A DNA stretch of 64,000 nucleotides from JAJOKK01 sp965370555 (GTDB lineage Bacteria > Bipolaricaulota > Bipolaricaulia > UBA7950 > UBA9294). Position 1 is the stretch's first letter. Each line of letters starts with the position of its first letter. Below, one piece after another: positions 34,733 to 43,766 of the stretch. A program made the position numbers and the translations under genes. Under the pieces are notes generated by a model, which had not been told where the DNA came from, made no database searches, and was given only the letters and a program-made list of their open reading frames with translations. Where the stretch lies: NCBI GenBank assembly GCA_965370555.1, contig CBDUVB010000007.1, positions 1-64,000 of the forward strand. Reading direction: 5' to 3'.

Positions 34733-35942
34733 CGAAATCCCTTCCCTTAACCTTTCCGTCGATGCAGATCACTTCCCCTCTGTGGACAGTGGCCCATACC
34801 TTTCCCCAAAGGATCGTCCCTAAAAGGGGGGAATTGGTCCCCTTGGAGCAGAGACTCTCCTTTGTTACCGTGAAAGATTCGTCCTCCTCTATCAGCACCA
34901 CATCGCCGTCGTAGCCGACGCAAAGCTCGCCCTTCTTAAGGCCCAGCATGCGGGCCGGTTTTGAGGACATGTACTTGATGAGGCCTGAGAGGGGAAGCCT
35001 CCCCTCCTTTACCAACCGCGAATACACCAAGGAAAAGGCCGTCTCTATGCCTGAGATTCCGGGGATTCCCTTCTCCTTATCCTGCGGGGTGTGGGGAGCG
35101 TGGTCGGTGGCTATGGCGTCGATCTGACCCTCCTTCAAGGCTTTGACCAAGTGCTCCCTTGTGGCCCGGTCCGGGAGTGGGGGGTTGACGGTGTACTCCA
35201 GTTCCCGATCAAGGCACAGATGGTGGGGGGTCACCTCACAGGTCACCGGCACCCCTCTGCTCCTGGCCGCGGAGAGCATCTTGATGGTCTCCACGGTGCT
35301 CACATGAGCGATGTGCAGGTGGCATCCGGTATAGCGGGAAAGCCGGAGATCACGGCCGACCATCAGTTCCTCGGCAAGCCCCCGGTCCGGGATGTCGAGG
35401 TACTCGCAATGAGGGATCAATAGCCGCCGAAGCGAAGCGGCCTTTTGGCAGGCTCGAAGCATGATGTCAGGCCGTTGTACCCCCATCCCATCGTCTGAGA
35501 AGGCCCACACGTGAGGAGCCAGCCCGTCCATGTCGCTCAGTTCTTCGCCGCGCAGGCCGCGGGTGATGGCGCCCACGGGGAAGACTTCGACCAGGCCGGC
35601 CTCCTCGGCCTTCTTCCGGATGTAGCAGGCGATCTCAGGTTGGTCACAGACCGGATCGGTGTTAGCCATCACGGAGACGGCGGTGTACCCTCCTTTGGCG
35701 GCCGCCATACTGCCGGAACGGATGTCCTCCTTATTGGGATAGCCGGGATCGCGAAAGTGAGCGTGGAGGTCGACAAAGGAGGGCAAGAGAGTCCGGCCGC
35801 CTCCTTGGATGACGGGAACGTCGCTAATCTCCAGTCGTTCGCCGATAGATTGGATCACCCCGTGCTGAATGTAGAGGTCTCCCCGGTGGGCCCCGGACTC
35901 ATCGACGAGCCTAACATTTTTTATGAGTATATCTTTACTCAC
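34710..35942 (-). CDS. pyrC: Dihydroorotase
   Basis: A 410-residue class I dihydroorotase. Metal motif FVDLHAHFRDPGYPNKEDIRSGS near residues 55-77, HCEYLDI, HLHIAHVST, and DAIATDHAPHTPQDK for the last ligands. Converts carbamoyl aspartate to dihydroorotate. The GTG start at 35942 overlaps the pyrI stop (GTGA). Confidence 0.95.
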   Translation of the reverse strand: MSKDILIKNVRLVDESGAHRGDLYIQHGVIQSIGERLEISDVPVIQGGGRTLLPSFVDLHAHFRDPGYPNKEDIRSGSMAAAKGGYTAVSVMANTDPVCDQPEIACYIRKKAEEAGLVEVFPVGAITRGLRGEELSDMDGLAPHVWAFSDDGMGVQRPDIMLRACQKAASLRRLLIPHCEYLDIPDRGLAEELMVGRDLRLSRYTGCHLHIAHVSTVETIKMLSAARSRGVPVTCEVTPHHLCLDRELEYTVNPPLPDRATREHLVKALKEGQIDAIATDHAPHTPQDKEKGIPGISGIETAFSLVYSRLVKEGRLPLSGLIKYMSSKPARMLGLKKGELCVGYDGDVVLIEEDESFTVTKESLCSKGTNSPLLGTILWGKVWATVHRGEVICIDGKVKGRDFDDYRQVV

Positions 35943-36361
35943 ACCTTAACCCGCTCACCGCAATAGAAGCACTTGTATTCCTTTGTCTCTTTATCGACAA
36001 GCATAAAGATAGAAGGCCCATGTCTTTCGTAAGAGGTGATGCACCGGGGGTTCTTGCACTCGATCAACCCCACCACCCGTCCTGGAAGCTCAACCGTAAC
36101 CTTGTTGGTGACCTTCCCGTCCTCGATGAAGTTGACAGTAGTACTGGGATCTAGGAGGCCCAACATGGTCAAATCTAGGTTCAAGGTGTCCGATATCTTG
36201 ATCATGTCCTTCTGTACCATCTTGGTGCTCGGAACATTCATCAGCAGAGCAACCGAGTACTCAGCATTCCTCAGGCCAAGCCGCTCGAATATCTTGATTC
36301 CATTACCCGCTTGGATGTGATCCAGCACGATCCCCTTCGTAATAGCATCCACTCTCAGCAT
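35939..36361 (-). CDS. pyrI: Aspartate carbamoyltransferase regulatory chain
   Basis: A 140-residue PyrI. The allosteric nucleotide-binding domain (GIVLDHIQAGNGIKIFERLG, with the family DHI...G start) comes first. A zinc domain with C-x4-C...C-x2-C (ECKNPRCITSY and YKCFYCGERV) contacts PyrB. The regulatory chain is found in archaea and scattered bacteria. Starts directly at the pyrB stop (TGA-ATG). Confidence 0.94.
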   Translation of the reverse strand: MLRVDAITKGIVLDHIQAGNGIKIFERLGLRNAEYSVALLMNVPSTKMVQKDMIKISDTLNLDLTMLGLLDPSTTVNFIEDGKVTNKVTVELPGRVVGLIECKNPRCITSYERHGPSIFMLVDKETKEYKCFYCGERVKV

Positions 36362-37297
36362 TCACACCACCTCAAGCAAATAGGCAATCAGGGCCATCCT
36401 GACAAACATTCCTAATCGGGCCTGTTGAAAGTAGACCGCTCGCTTGTCCTTGTCCACTTCACCGGTAATTTCAGTGACACGCGGTAACGGGTGCATAACG
36501 ATCATCCGTTCCTTGGCCAATGCCATCTTCTCCGGGGTCAAGATATATGTATCACGCAACTTAATGTAGTCTTCCTCATTGAAGAACCTTTCTTTCTGGA
36601 TCCGCGTCATATAAAGGACATCCGCCTCACGTAATCCATTCTCCATCCTGGTGGTCTCTTGAATCTCTACCCCAACGCCCCCATCCAGAACCTCTTCCTT
36701 GACATGTTCGGGGAGCCTAAGTTCCTCGGGGGAGATCAAGAAGAAGCGCGTCTTGCCACGACGCGCCAAGGCCTTAATGAGCGAGTGTATCGTCCGGCCG
36801 TACTTAAGATCCCCACACAGGGCGATAGTGAGATTATCGAGCCGTCCTTCGTACGTTTGGATGGTGAACATGTCCGTTAAGGTCTGTGTAGGATGTTCAC
36901 GCGCCCCATCACCACCATTGATTACCGGTACCGGAGCATACAGGGAAGCCAATCTGGCCGCGCCTTCCTTGGGATGACGCAGCACGATGATATCCGCATA
37001 ACCAGCGGCTGTACGGATCGTATCAGCCAAAGTTTCTCCCTTGACTGCTGAACTGGTAGCGGAGTTAGCAACACTCAGGACCTGCCCGCCCAACCTCATC
37101 ATCGCCGCCTCAAAGGAGAGGCGGGTGCGGGTGCTCGGCTCATAGAAGAGTGTTGCCATCAGTCTTCCGCTGCAGAGAGACTGGTACTCAGTGGGAGAGG
37201 CTATGATCTTATTGGCAAGAGAAAAGAGCGCGTTATATTCCCCTGTGGAGAAGTCCAAGGAATCGATAAAGTGCTGAACTTTCACGTCGTCTCCCAT
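36362..37297 (-). CDS. pyrB: Aspartate carbamoyltransferase catalytic chain
   Basis: A 311-residue PyrB. Carbamoyl-phosphate motif FYEPSTRTRLSFEAAMMRLGG near residues 54-74, the RHPKEGAA and INGGDGAREHPTQTLTDMFTI blocks, and MHPLPRVTEI near the end. First step specific to pyrimidine synthesis. Start at the ATG 37297 is preferred to GTG 37309; both lie very near the predicted transcription start, with no clear ribosome site. carAB are not in the window. Confidence 0.95.
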   Translation of the reverse strand: MGDDVKVQHFIDSLDFSTGEYNALFSLANKIIASPTEYQSLCSGRLMATLFYEPSTRTRLSFEAAMMRLGGQVLSVANSATSSAVKGETLADTIRTAAGYADIIVLRHPKEGAARLASLYAPVPVINGGDGAREHPTQTLTDMFTIQTYEGRLDNLTIALCGDLKYGRTIHSLIKALARRGKTRFFLISPEELRLPEHVKEEVLDGGVGVEIQETTRMENGLREADVLYMTRIQKERFFNEEDYIKLRDTYILTPEKMALAKERMIVMHPLPRVTEITGEVDKDKRAVYFQQARLGMFVRMALIAYLLEVV

Positions 37298-37311
37298 TGC
37301 TTTTAGCACGG

Positions 37312-37339
37312 ATTATAAAGTATTGTGAAAGTAGGGCAA
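37312..37339 (-). promoter_or_regulatory. Promoter of the pyrBICFKDE operon
   Basis: Minus strand: TTGCCC (37339-37334), 16-base spacer, TATAAT (37317-37312). The leader to ATG 37297 is about 10 bases, too short for a pyrimidine attenuator or PyrR site. Confidence 0.6.
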
Positions 37340-37479
37340 GAGGCCTCTCCATTCATTTTGCGACTGACTCACGACCAAGACCCCACATCTTCTCACAGGG
37401 TCAAGATCACTTCACCTCAACCACAGAGGAACTCCGGATTCACACGCGGGGCGGACAACCCTCTCCCTTCCGTTACGCT

Positions 37480-38373
37480 TCACTCCCGCTTATACGGCTG
37501 GCCGAGCGCTTTTGGAAAACGCACCCGTCCGATGACTCCCGAAACCACCAGAAGGGTCACGATGTAGGGGAGCATCTCAACGAACTGCCAAGGGATCGGT
37601 TTGGACGGAAGCGTCTTGATCCACGTCGCCAGGCTCTGGAAGAAACCGAAGATAAACCCACCGAGGAGCGCGAGGAGCGGATTCAACCCACTGAAGACGA
37701 CCGTTGCCAAGGCGATGAACCCTCTCCCAGCGGAGATGTCCTTGGTCACCGATCCGATCCAGCAGACGCTCATGTACGCCCCGCCGAGGCCGGCAAGGGC
37801 GCCACCAAAGGTCGTCGCCAACAGACGGACAAGATTGATGTTGATCCCGGCAACGTCAGCCGCTTCCGGAGCCTCTCCGACCGCCTTCAGGATCAGTCCG
37901 GCCCGCGTCCGTTTGAGGAACCAATACGCGATAAACGGTACTACAAGCGCGACAAAGATCATCGGGCTGACCGCTCCAATCGGTGTTTGGAGCTTCGCTA
38001 GCTCGGCCGCCTTGGGAACGTCGTGGAATCCCGGTGCGCCAAGCTTGATCAGACCGAAGGCGACGATTCCCACCGCAAACAGGTTGATTCCGATCCCGGT
38101 GATCATCTGGGTCCCCTTCCAATACGTGTTAATCACCGAGAAGAGGAGCCCAAGGCCAGCACCAACCACCATCCCAATGAACAACCCAAACAGGGGGCCG
38201 CCGAACTCCGCTCCGATTGCCCCGGCAAACGCACTCAACAACAGGGCTCCCTCCAGGCCGATATTGAACAGTCCGGCCGTCTCCCCGATGATCTCCCCCA
38301 CAGCGGTCAGGGTGATGGGAACCATGGCATGAAGCGAGATGCGAAGCAGGCTAAGAATGTCGTTCCAGCTCAT
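37480..38373 (-). CDS. BMP-type nucleoside ABC transporter permease 2
   Basis: A 297-residue permease of the NupQ/YufQ type with about eight spans. GEIIGETAGLFNIGLEGALLLSAFAGA near residue 26, MITGIGINLFAVGI, and DISAGRGFIALATVVFSGLNPLLALLGGFIFG match this branched-chain-permease-like family that pairs with BMP-family binding proteins. Overlaps its partner by four bases. Last gene of the importer operon, directly downstream of the pyr operon promoter region but on the same strand. Confidence 0.92.
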   Translation of the reverse strand: MSWNDILSLLRISLHAMVPITLTAVGEIIGETAGLFNIGLEGALLLSAFAGAIGAEFGGPLFGLFIGMVVGAGLGLLFSVINTYWKGTQMITGIGINLFAVGIVAFGLIKLGAPGFHDVPKAAELAKLQTPIGAVSPMIFVALVVPFIAYWFLKRTRAGLILKAVGEAPEAADVAGININLVRLLATTFGGALAGLGGAYMSVCWIGSVTKDISAGRGFIALATVVFSGLNPLLALLGGFIFGFFQSLATWIKTLPSKPIPWQFVEMLPYIVTLLVVSGVIGRVRFPKALGQPYKRE

Positions 38374-39527
38374 GCAGATCCCTCCTCGTTAGAGACGCGG
38401 CGCGTCAACCGCCGTAACAGATCGAACAGATCCGTTCCCTGTTTCTTGATCGCGGGGAAGATGCGAAAGAGCTCGGGGATGGACATAGCGAGGACGATCG
38501 CCCCCATCACGATGCGAACCATCTCCAGCGGAACCGGATTCGACCCGTAGAACTGCATCACACGTCCGCCAGCCGTCAGCCCGCCAAAGAAGAGCGCCGC
38601 GACGATGATCCCGATCGGGTGGTTTCGTCCGACCATGGCAACCGCCATCCCATCGAAGCCAACGTTCATCAACTGCGGAAGACCACTGATAACCGCGTAT
38701 GTTGGGGGATTTCCCATCACGACCGTCGCGCCAGCGAGCCCCGCAGCCAACCCTCCGAGGATGAAGCTCATGAGCATCGTCCGCTTACTCTTTATCCCAC
38801 CGTAACGTGCTGCTGCTGGATTCAACCCGGAGGCACGGACCTCGTACCCCATGGTCGTATGCCACAAGACAAAGTAGATGACGATAGCAAAGAGGACCGC
38901 CGCAAACAGGGAATAGGATAGATCCGTTCCCCGAACGAGGATCGGAAAGCGGGCACTTATCGGAATGCTGATCGTCTTCTCGCCCCGCAACGGGTCGACC
39001 AGGATGAACGCAACCATGTAGAACGCGAGAAACCGCGCGATCCAGTTGAACATAATCGTGGAGATGACCTCGTGCACCCCGCGGGTCAACTTGAGGATTG
39101 CTGGAACGAGGCTCCATACTGCCCCAGCGATCATGGCGAAGATGATCCCCGCGATGATGTGCAGACCGGATGGGAGGGTAAAGTAGCCGACGGTCACCGC
39201 CGCGATGGCTCCCATGTAGAGCTGCCCCTCCGCGCCGATATTGAACATCCCGGCGCGAACGCAGATGGAGAAGGTGAGTGCCGTCAGGATGAGCGGCGCC
39301 CCGCGCGCCGCCGAACTTGCAAGCCCGTAGGAATCCCCGTAAGCCCCACGGAACATGGCCATATAGGCCTTCCAGGGATCGTACCCCCAGATCCACATCA
39401 GGAGGGCCCCGACGAGCAGACCGACCACACCCGCCAACACCGACTCGAGGGCCGGGTTGAGCCCGGTCAATGTGCGGCCCGTCGCTCTCCACAGACGGGA
39501 TGAGCTCTTCGTCACTTCACTACTCAT
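38370..39527 (-). CDS. BMP-type nucleoside ABC transporter permease 1
   Basis: A 385-residue permease of the NupP/YufP type with eight to ten spans. AAPLI-like GAPLILTALTFSICVRAGMFNIGAEGQLYMGAI (about residues 75-108) and VHEVISTIMFNWIARFLAFYMV are characteristic. GLNPAAARYGGIKSKRTMLMSFILGGLAAGLAGA follows. Coupled to the ATPase and to the other permease by 4-base overlaps. Confidence 0.92.
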   Translation of the reverse strand: MSSEVTKSSSRLWRATGRTLTGLNPALESVLAGVVGLLVGALLMWIWGYDPWKAYMAMFRGAYGDSYGLASSAARGAPLILTALTFSICVRAGMFNIGAEGQLYMGAIAAVTVGYFTLPSGLHIIAGIIFAMIAGAVWSLVPAILKLTRGVHEVISTIMFNWIARFLAFYMVAFILVDPLRGEKTISIPISARFPILVRGTDLSYSLFAAVLFAIVIYFVLWHTTMGYEVRASGLNPAAARYGGIKSKRTMLMSFILGGLAAGLAGATVVMGNPPTYAVISGLPQLMNVGFDGMAVAMVGRNHPIGIIVAALFFGGLTAGGRVMQFYGSNPVPLEMVRIVMGAIVLAMSIPELFRIFPAIKKQGTDLFDLLRRLTRRVSNEEGSA

Positions 39528-41140
39528 ACTCCCTCCTTGACTGTCACTCCGCCCATGAGCAATCCGATCGTCTCCCGGTCGAGCTCAGCCGGTGAGGCGA
39601 TGGTCATGAAACGGCCTTCGTACATGATGGCAATCCTATCGGAGAGGGCAAGGACCTCGTCAAGGTCGGCCGACACGAGCAGGATAGCGCGGCCGTTGTT
39701 GCGCATCTCGACGAGGAGATCGCGGATGTATTGAGCGGAGCCGATATCCAATCCCCGCGTCGGCTGCGCAGCGACGATAATATCAGGGTTCTTGGCGAGT
39801 TCCCGTCCAACAATCAGCTTCTGTTGGTTCCCTCCGGAGAGGCTCTTCGCCGGAGCGCCCGGCCCTGTAGCCTGAATGTCAAAGCGTTCCATCAGCTCCC
39901 GCACGTGTTGATTGATCTTCCCCCATCGGAGAAACGACATCGGCCCACGAAATTCCTCCCACCGGTGCACCCCAAGGATCGCGTTCTCAGCCAGGGTAAA
40001 CGGGAGGATGAGCCCCAGCTCCCACCGGTCCTCGGGGATATGCGCCACACCGAGACGGTAGATCTCCCGGGGATCCTTCCCGAGGATGTTCGTCCCGTTG
40101 ATCGTGGCAACCCCACTCGTGGGGACGCGAAGGCCGGTCAACGACTCGACAAGCTCGGTCTGCCCGTTCCCCTCCACACCAGCCACACCGAAGATCTCAC
40201 CTGCATGGACGTCGAACGAAAGGTCCTCTACCGCAATCTCGCCGGTGTCACCGCGTGCCGTCAGATTCTCTACATGCAAAATACTCGGACCTGATTTCAT
40301 CTCTTCTACACGTGCGCTCTCTCGGTGGGGAAGCTCTTCTTCCGTCAGTTCAACTGCTCTTACCTCAGTGTCGATCATCTTGCCGACCATCAACCGCGCC
40401 AGCTGTTCCGTGGTAGCATCGGCGGTCCTCAAGTCTCCCACCATCTCCCCGTGCCGGAGGACAACTACCCGGTCGGTGACCGAGCCGACCTCCTTCAACT
40501 TATGAGTGATGAGGATGATCGATTTCCCGTCCTCCCGCAGACGACGCAAAAGGGCAAACAACTCGTCCACCTCGAGCGGGGTCAAGACCGAGGTCGGCTC
40601 ATCGAGGATCAACAGATCGACATCACGGGAAAGGACCTTGAGAACCTCCACCCGCTGCTGTTCACCCACGGCGAGCTTCTCCACCGGCACATCGAGCGGA
40701 ACATGAAGCCCACTCTCTTCCATCAACTGCTCGAGGTGCTTCTTCGTGTTAGCAAGTTGAACCGTACTAAAGGGGTGTTCATGGCTCAGGGCAACATTCT
40801 CGGCGGCGGTGAAGGTGCCGACCAACGCGAAGTGCTGGTAGACCATACCTATTCCGAAGTCGAGCGCTTCACGCGGGCTCCCAAACCGGACCGGTCCACG
40901 GGGTGAGATGACCCGTCCCTCTGTCGGTGGGAGGAGGCCGGAGAGTATCTTGGTTAACGTTGTCTTTCCCGCGCCGTTCTCTCCCAGCAGTCCGATGATC
41001 TCACTCGGATGAATTTCAAGCGTGGCTTTCTTCAGCGCGACCGTCCCGTCGGAGTAGACCTTGGTGATCTCCTCCGCCCGCAGGAAGAATTCCTGCTCCT
41101 CTTTTGCTTTCACAGTCGACTCTGTCATGCACGCCCCCAA
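39524..41140 (-). CDS. BMP-type nucleoside ABC transporter ATPase (two ABC domains)
   Basis: A 538-residue double ATPase of the NupO/YufO and sugar-importer type. First half: Walker A LLGENGAGKTTLTK, signature-like VGEQQRVEVLKVLSRDVDLLILDEPTSVLTPLE. Second half: GVEGNGQTELV, SLSGGNQQKLIVGRELAKNPDIIVAAQPTRGLDIG. The second A-loop lacks the classic GKT, as usual for this class. A TTG start at 41140 has GGGAG five bases upstream; ATG at 41128 is the alternative. Confidence 0.93.
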   Translation of the reverse strand: MGACMTESTVKAKEEQEFFLRAEEITKVYSDGTVALKKATLEIHPSEIIGLLGENGAGKTTLTKILSGLLPPTEGRVISPRGPVRFGSPREALDFGIGMVYQHFALVGTFTAAENVALSHEHPFSTVQLANTKKHLEQLMEESGLHVPLDVPVEKLAVGEQQRVEVLKVLSRDVDLLILDEPTSVLTPLEVDELFALLRRLREDGKSIILITHKLKEVGSVTDRVVVLRHGEMVGDLRTADATTEQLARLMVGKMIDTEVRAVELTEEELPHRESARVEEMKSGPSILHVENLTARGDTGEIAVEDLSFDVHAGEIFGVAGVEGNGQTELVESLTGLRVPTSGVATINGTNILGKDPREIYRLGVAHIPEDRWELGLILPFTLAENAILGVHRWEEFRGPMSFLRWGKINQHVRELMERFDIQATGPGAPAKSLSGGNQQKLIVGRELAKNPDIIVAAQPTRGLDIGSAQYIRDLLVEMRNNGRAILLVSADLDEVLALSDRIAIMYEGRFMTIASPAELDRETIGLLMGGVTVKEGV

Positions 41141-41166
41141 ACTTACTCCCTGATACGGGTGAGAAA

Positions 41167-41196
41167 CGGGGAGAGGAGATATATCCCCTCTCCCCG
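41167..41196 (-). terminator. Hairpin between BMP binding-protein and ATPase genes
   Basis: CGGGGAGAGG (41167-41176) pairs with CCTCTCCCCG (41187-41196) around a short AT-rich loop. On the minus strand it is followed by a weak TTTCTC tract. Probably an attenuator or mRNA-stabilising hairpin after the binding-protein gene. Confidence 0.55.
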
Positions 41197-41221
41197 CAGT
41201 TTATAAGCGATCGATCACTTG

Positions 41222-42400
41222 CTACGGCGCACCAATGGTGTATTCCGCTCGCACGGCGGCCATCTCGGCACCGGTATCCGCGGTTGGAACGACGATCGTC
41301 CCATCAAGAACCCCTGCTTCGAGTTCAGCCACAGCATCCCAGATCCAAGCAGGAACAGTCATCCGGTTCTGCGCCCAGTTGGCGATAATCGTGTAGAAAT
41401 CATCGGCCTGGACAGCTCCACCATCGATACCGAACTGGATGAAGTCGGCCAAATCGCCGATTTTGCTGATAGCCACACCGCCCTCGGCGAGACCAAGGCT
41501 GATAACACCAGGTTGGAACGTACCCTCTGCAACGGCCTTCACCGCGTCGTAACAACCCACATCGACGCGCTTCATTCCGCTAGCGAGGCCGTGTAGTCCG
41601 TTACCGAGGTAGTCTTGGTTCGCGTCCACACCAAAGAAATATGGAGGACCAAACGTCGTTCCTGCGGTGTCATGGAACTCGGTGACCGCTTCCAGGTCTC
41701 CGATCCCCAATGGACCGGCCACGTTGTAGATGGCAACCGCGCCCTGGGAGAGCATGGCCTCACTCGCCGCCTTACCCAACGCGATATCGCTGAACGTTCC
41801 GGTGTAGGTATACAACAGTCCGACATCCGGGGTGGTCCCCTTCACTTCCGCGTACTTCTTGATTCCCCAATCGATCCCGAAGCGATAGCCGGCCTCGAAG
41901 TGGTATAGGACCGGGATCTCGATTCCGAGAACTACACCGACGTAGTCGTATCCGTACTCCGCCGCGGCCATCGCACCGAGTGCGCCGACCAACGCCGACA
42001 TCTCATTCTCGCGGAAGACGATGTTCATGATGTTCGGACCCGTGATCCAACCGACATCGATGATCGCGAACTTCTGCTCCGGGAATTCTGCTGCTGCGGT
42101 TGCGAGTGCATCCCCAAGCAGGAACCCGACGCAGATGATGAGATCAAACTCGCCGGTACGGGCCACGTTGCGCAGGTTCGGCAGGTAGTCCGCCGCTGTC
42201 GCGCACTGGATCTCGACCATATCGTATCCGAAGTCCTCCGCCGCCTCATCCGTCCCCTTGAAGCCCATGTCGTTGAACGAGAGGTCTCCTCGTCCGCCAA
42301 CGTCCAGTACCACAGCGACCTTGCCCTTCCCCAGACCGATCATTCCGACCAGGGAAACGCCCAACACCACGACCAGAAGCATGGTCAATACTCTTTTCAC
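41222..42400 (-). CDS. BMP-family substrate-binding protein
   Basis: A 392-residue exported BMP/Med-family protein, the periplasmic binding component for nucleosides such as guanosine, uridine or adenosine. Signal residues 1-20 (VKRVLTMLLVVVLGVSLVGM). Diagnostic GGRGDLSFNDMGFKGTDEAAEDFG follows, then CVGFLLGDALATAAAEFPEQKFAIIDV and DAVKAVAEGTFQPG. No lipobox Cys is visible. GTG start at 42400 follows AAGGAGGCATTC. First gene of the importer operon. Confidence 0.92.
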   Translation of the reverse strand: MKRVLTMLLVVVLGVSLVGMIGLGKGKVAVVLDVGGRGDLSFNDMGFKGTDEAAEDFGYDMVEIQCATAADYLPNLRNVARTGEFDLIICVGFLLGDALATAAAEFPEQKFAIIDVGWITGPNIMNIVFRENEMSALVGALGAMAAAEYGYDYVGVVLGIEIPVLYHFEAGYRFGIDWGIKKYAEVKGTTPDVGLLYTYTGTFSDIALGKAASEAMLSQGAVAIYNVAGPLGIGDLEAVTEFHDTAGTTFGPPYFFGVDANQDYLGNGLHGLASGMKRVDVGCYDAVKAVAEGTFQPGVISLGLAEGGVAISKIGDLADFIQFGIDGGAVQADDFYTIIANWAQNRMTVPAWIWDAVAELEAGVLDGTIVVPTADTGAEMAAVRAEYTIGAP

Positions 42401-42460
42401 GAATGCCTCCTTATTCCTCCTATCTGGCACTGGCCAACCCAGCACCGATCTGTATTCTCT

Positions 42461-42489
42461 ATTCTATTCATTTGAGGGGTCCAAGACAA
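42461..42489 (-). promoter_or_regulatory. Promoter of the BMP importer operon
   Basis: Minus strand: TTGTCT (42489-42484), 17-base spacer, TAGAAT (42466-42461). Leader about 55 bases. Confidence 0.55.
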
Positions 42490-42525
42490 AGCCTGCTGGC
42501 GAACGTCGAGGAACTGAATGACGCG

Positions 42526-43071
42526 CTAACGGAACATCCTTCGTAGCTCGTCACGCAGGGACTGCAGGGCGATCCTTAGCTTGACGAAGAAGCGAAGATG
42601 GGGTGACCGCGGCCACTTCCACACGATCCCCACCACCGCCAGAACGACCCCGACAGTGAACAAAAAGTGAACAAGACCCGATGAGAGACTCAGGACGATC
42701 GCGATCAGAATGATGACGAGACAGAGAGCAAGGTCGACAGCGGTGCACGCTCGCGCCTGTTCGCGGATCGTGTTGCGCAACCGGCGATAGGCGAGACGAA
42801 TCTTATCCGAAAACCGTCCCTCGATTCCCCGCGGCCACTTCCACAGAAGGCCGATCAACCCGAGCACGATCAACAGATCGACCAGGTTCCCAATGACACC
42901 AAGAGCAACCCCCAGCACGCCCCCCAGGACAAGGAGAGCAAGCGCCAACACAAATAGAGCGAACGATAACGGAGAGACGAAGATCGCTGTGAAGATAATC
43001 CCTAACGGCAAGAGGAACGGCAACAAGAGGAGAAACAGAAGCATGCGTACGATCCAGGCAAAGAGGATCAT
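42526..43071 (-). CDS. Membrane protein with internal duplication
   Basis: A 181-residue protein made of a hydrophobic N-terminus (about four spans, residues 1-75) followed by two similar modules: LLWKWPRG...FSDKIRLAYRRLRNTIRE (about 75-105) and IVWKWPRS...FFVKLRIALQSLRDELR (about 148-178), each preceded by a hydrophobic pair. So it is an internally repeated membrane protein with basic cytoplasmic tails. Family not recognised. It has no evident operon partner. Confidence 0.6.
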   Translation of the reverse strand: MILFAWIVRMLLFLLLLPFLLPLGIIFTAIFVSPLSFALFVLALALLVLGGVLGVALGVIGNLVDLLIVLGLIGLLWKWPRGIEGRFSDKIRLAYRRLRNTIREQARACTAVDLALCLVIILIAIVLSLSSGLVHFLFTVGVVLAVVGIVWKWPRSPHLRFFVKLRIALQSLRDELRRMFR

Positions 43072-43126
43072 CGCTCTTCCGCCTCCATCCCTTTACGGAA
43101 AGATACGCTGCCTGTTCTTTGTGGCA

Positions 43127-43624
43127 TCAGATGAACCGAGCGATCTCCGAAAGGGAAAGTCGAGGCGTCGGTGTTGACACCTCCGCTGGATGGCCGATGG
43201 GGATGATCGCCATTAGCTCCTCACCTTCTCTTGCTCCGAGGAATCGTTCGATCTCCTTGTCACACGCCCTTCCCATCCAGCACGCACCCAGACCGAGGGA
43301 GTGAATAGCCAACAGGATATTCTCGATCGCCGCCCCGATCCCCTGCACGTCCTTCAGTTCATCGTAACCTGCCTCTTTATCAAGTAAAACGGCGAGGGTA
43401 ACCGGGGTCGCGGCCACCAATCCCTGCTGAGGGAAGAGCGTTGCGAGCTCGCTGCGCTTGGATTCGCTCTCGATAATCACGAACCGCCACGGCTGCGTGT
43501 TCTTCCCTGACGGGGCGAAACGGCCGGCCTCCAGGATCGCTTCGATCTGCTCGCGCGAGACCGGGGCGTCCGTATAACGGCGGACGGAACGCCGCGCCTG
43601 GATCGCCTTCAATACGTCATTCAT
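43127..43624 (-). CDS. Nitroreductase-family flavoprotein
   Basis: A 165-residue FMN-binding nitroreductase. AIQARRSVRRYTDAPVSREQIEAILEAGRFAPSGKNTQPWRFVII (residues 6-50) is diagnostic, and the C-terminal GLGACWMGRACDKEIERFLGAREGEELMAIIPIGHPAE completes the fold. Start 43624 follows GGAGGAGGAAGG. Substrate unknown. Divergent from tldD. Confidence 0.92.
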   Translation of the reverse strand: MNDVLKAIQARRSVRRYTDAPVSREQIEAILEAGRFAPSGKNTQPWRFVIIESESKRSELATLFPQQGLVAATPVTLAVLLDKEAGYDELKDVQGIGAAIENILLAIHSLGLGACWMGRACDKEIERFLGAREGEELMAIIPIGHPAEVSTPTPRLSLSEIARFI

Positions 43625-43707
43625 CCTTCCTCCTCCATTCAAGAGAGCATTATAGCAGTAGATCATCAGCTATCGCCAATCGCTAAAGGAGCGATGGAAT
43701 CGAGGGT

Positions 43708-43736
43708 TTGAAAACGTAACAGTGTGATGTTAAGCT
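43708..43736 (+). promoter_or_regulatory. tldD promoter with embedded TAACAGTGT operator
   Basis: TTGAAA (43708-43713), 17-base spacer, TAAGCT (43731-43736). The spacer contains TAACAGTGTGATGT (43717-43730), nearly identical to the site upstream of the small ORF at 46.5 kb in the same position between -35 and -10. Confidence 0.7.
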
Positions 43737-43766
43737 GGGTGAATCGCTATAAGGAGGTCAGCAAAC

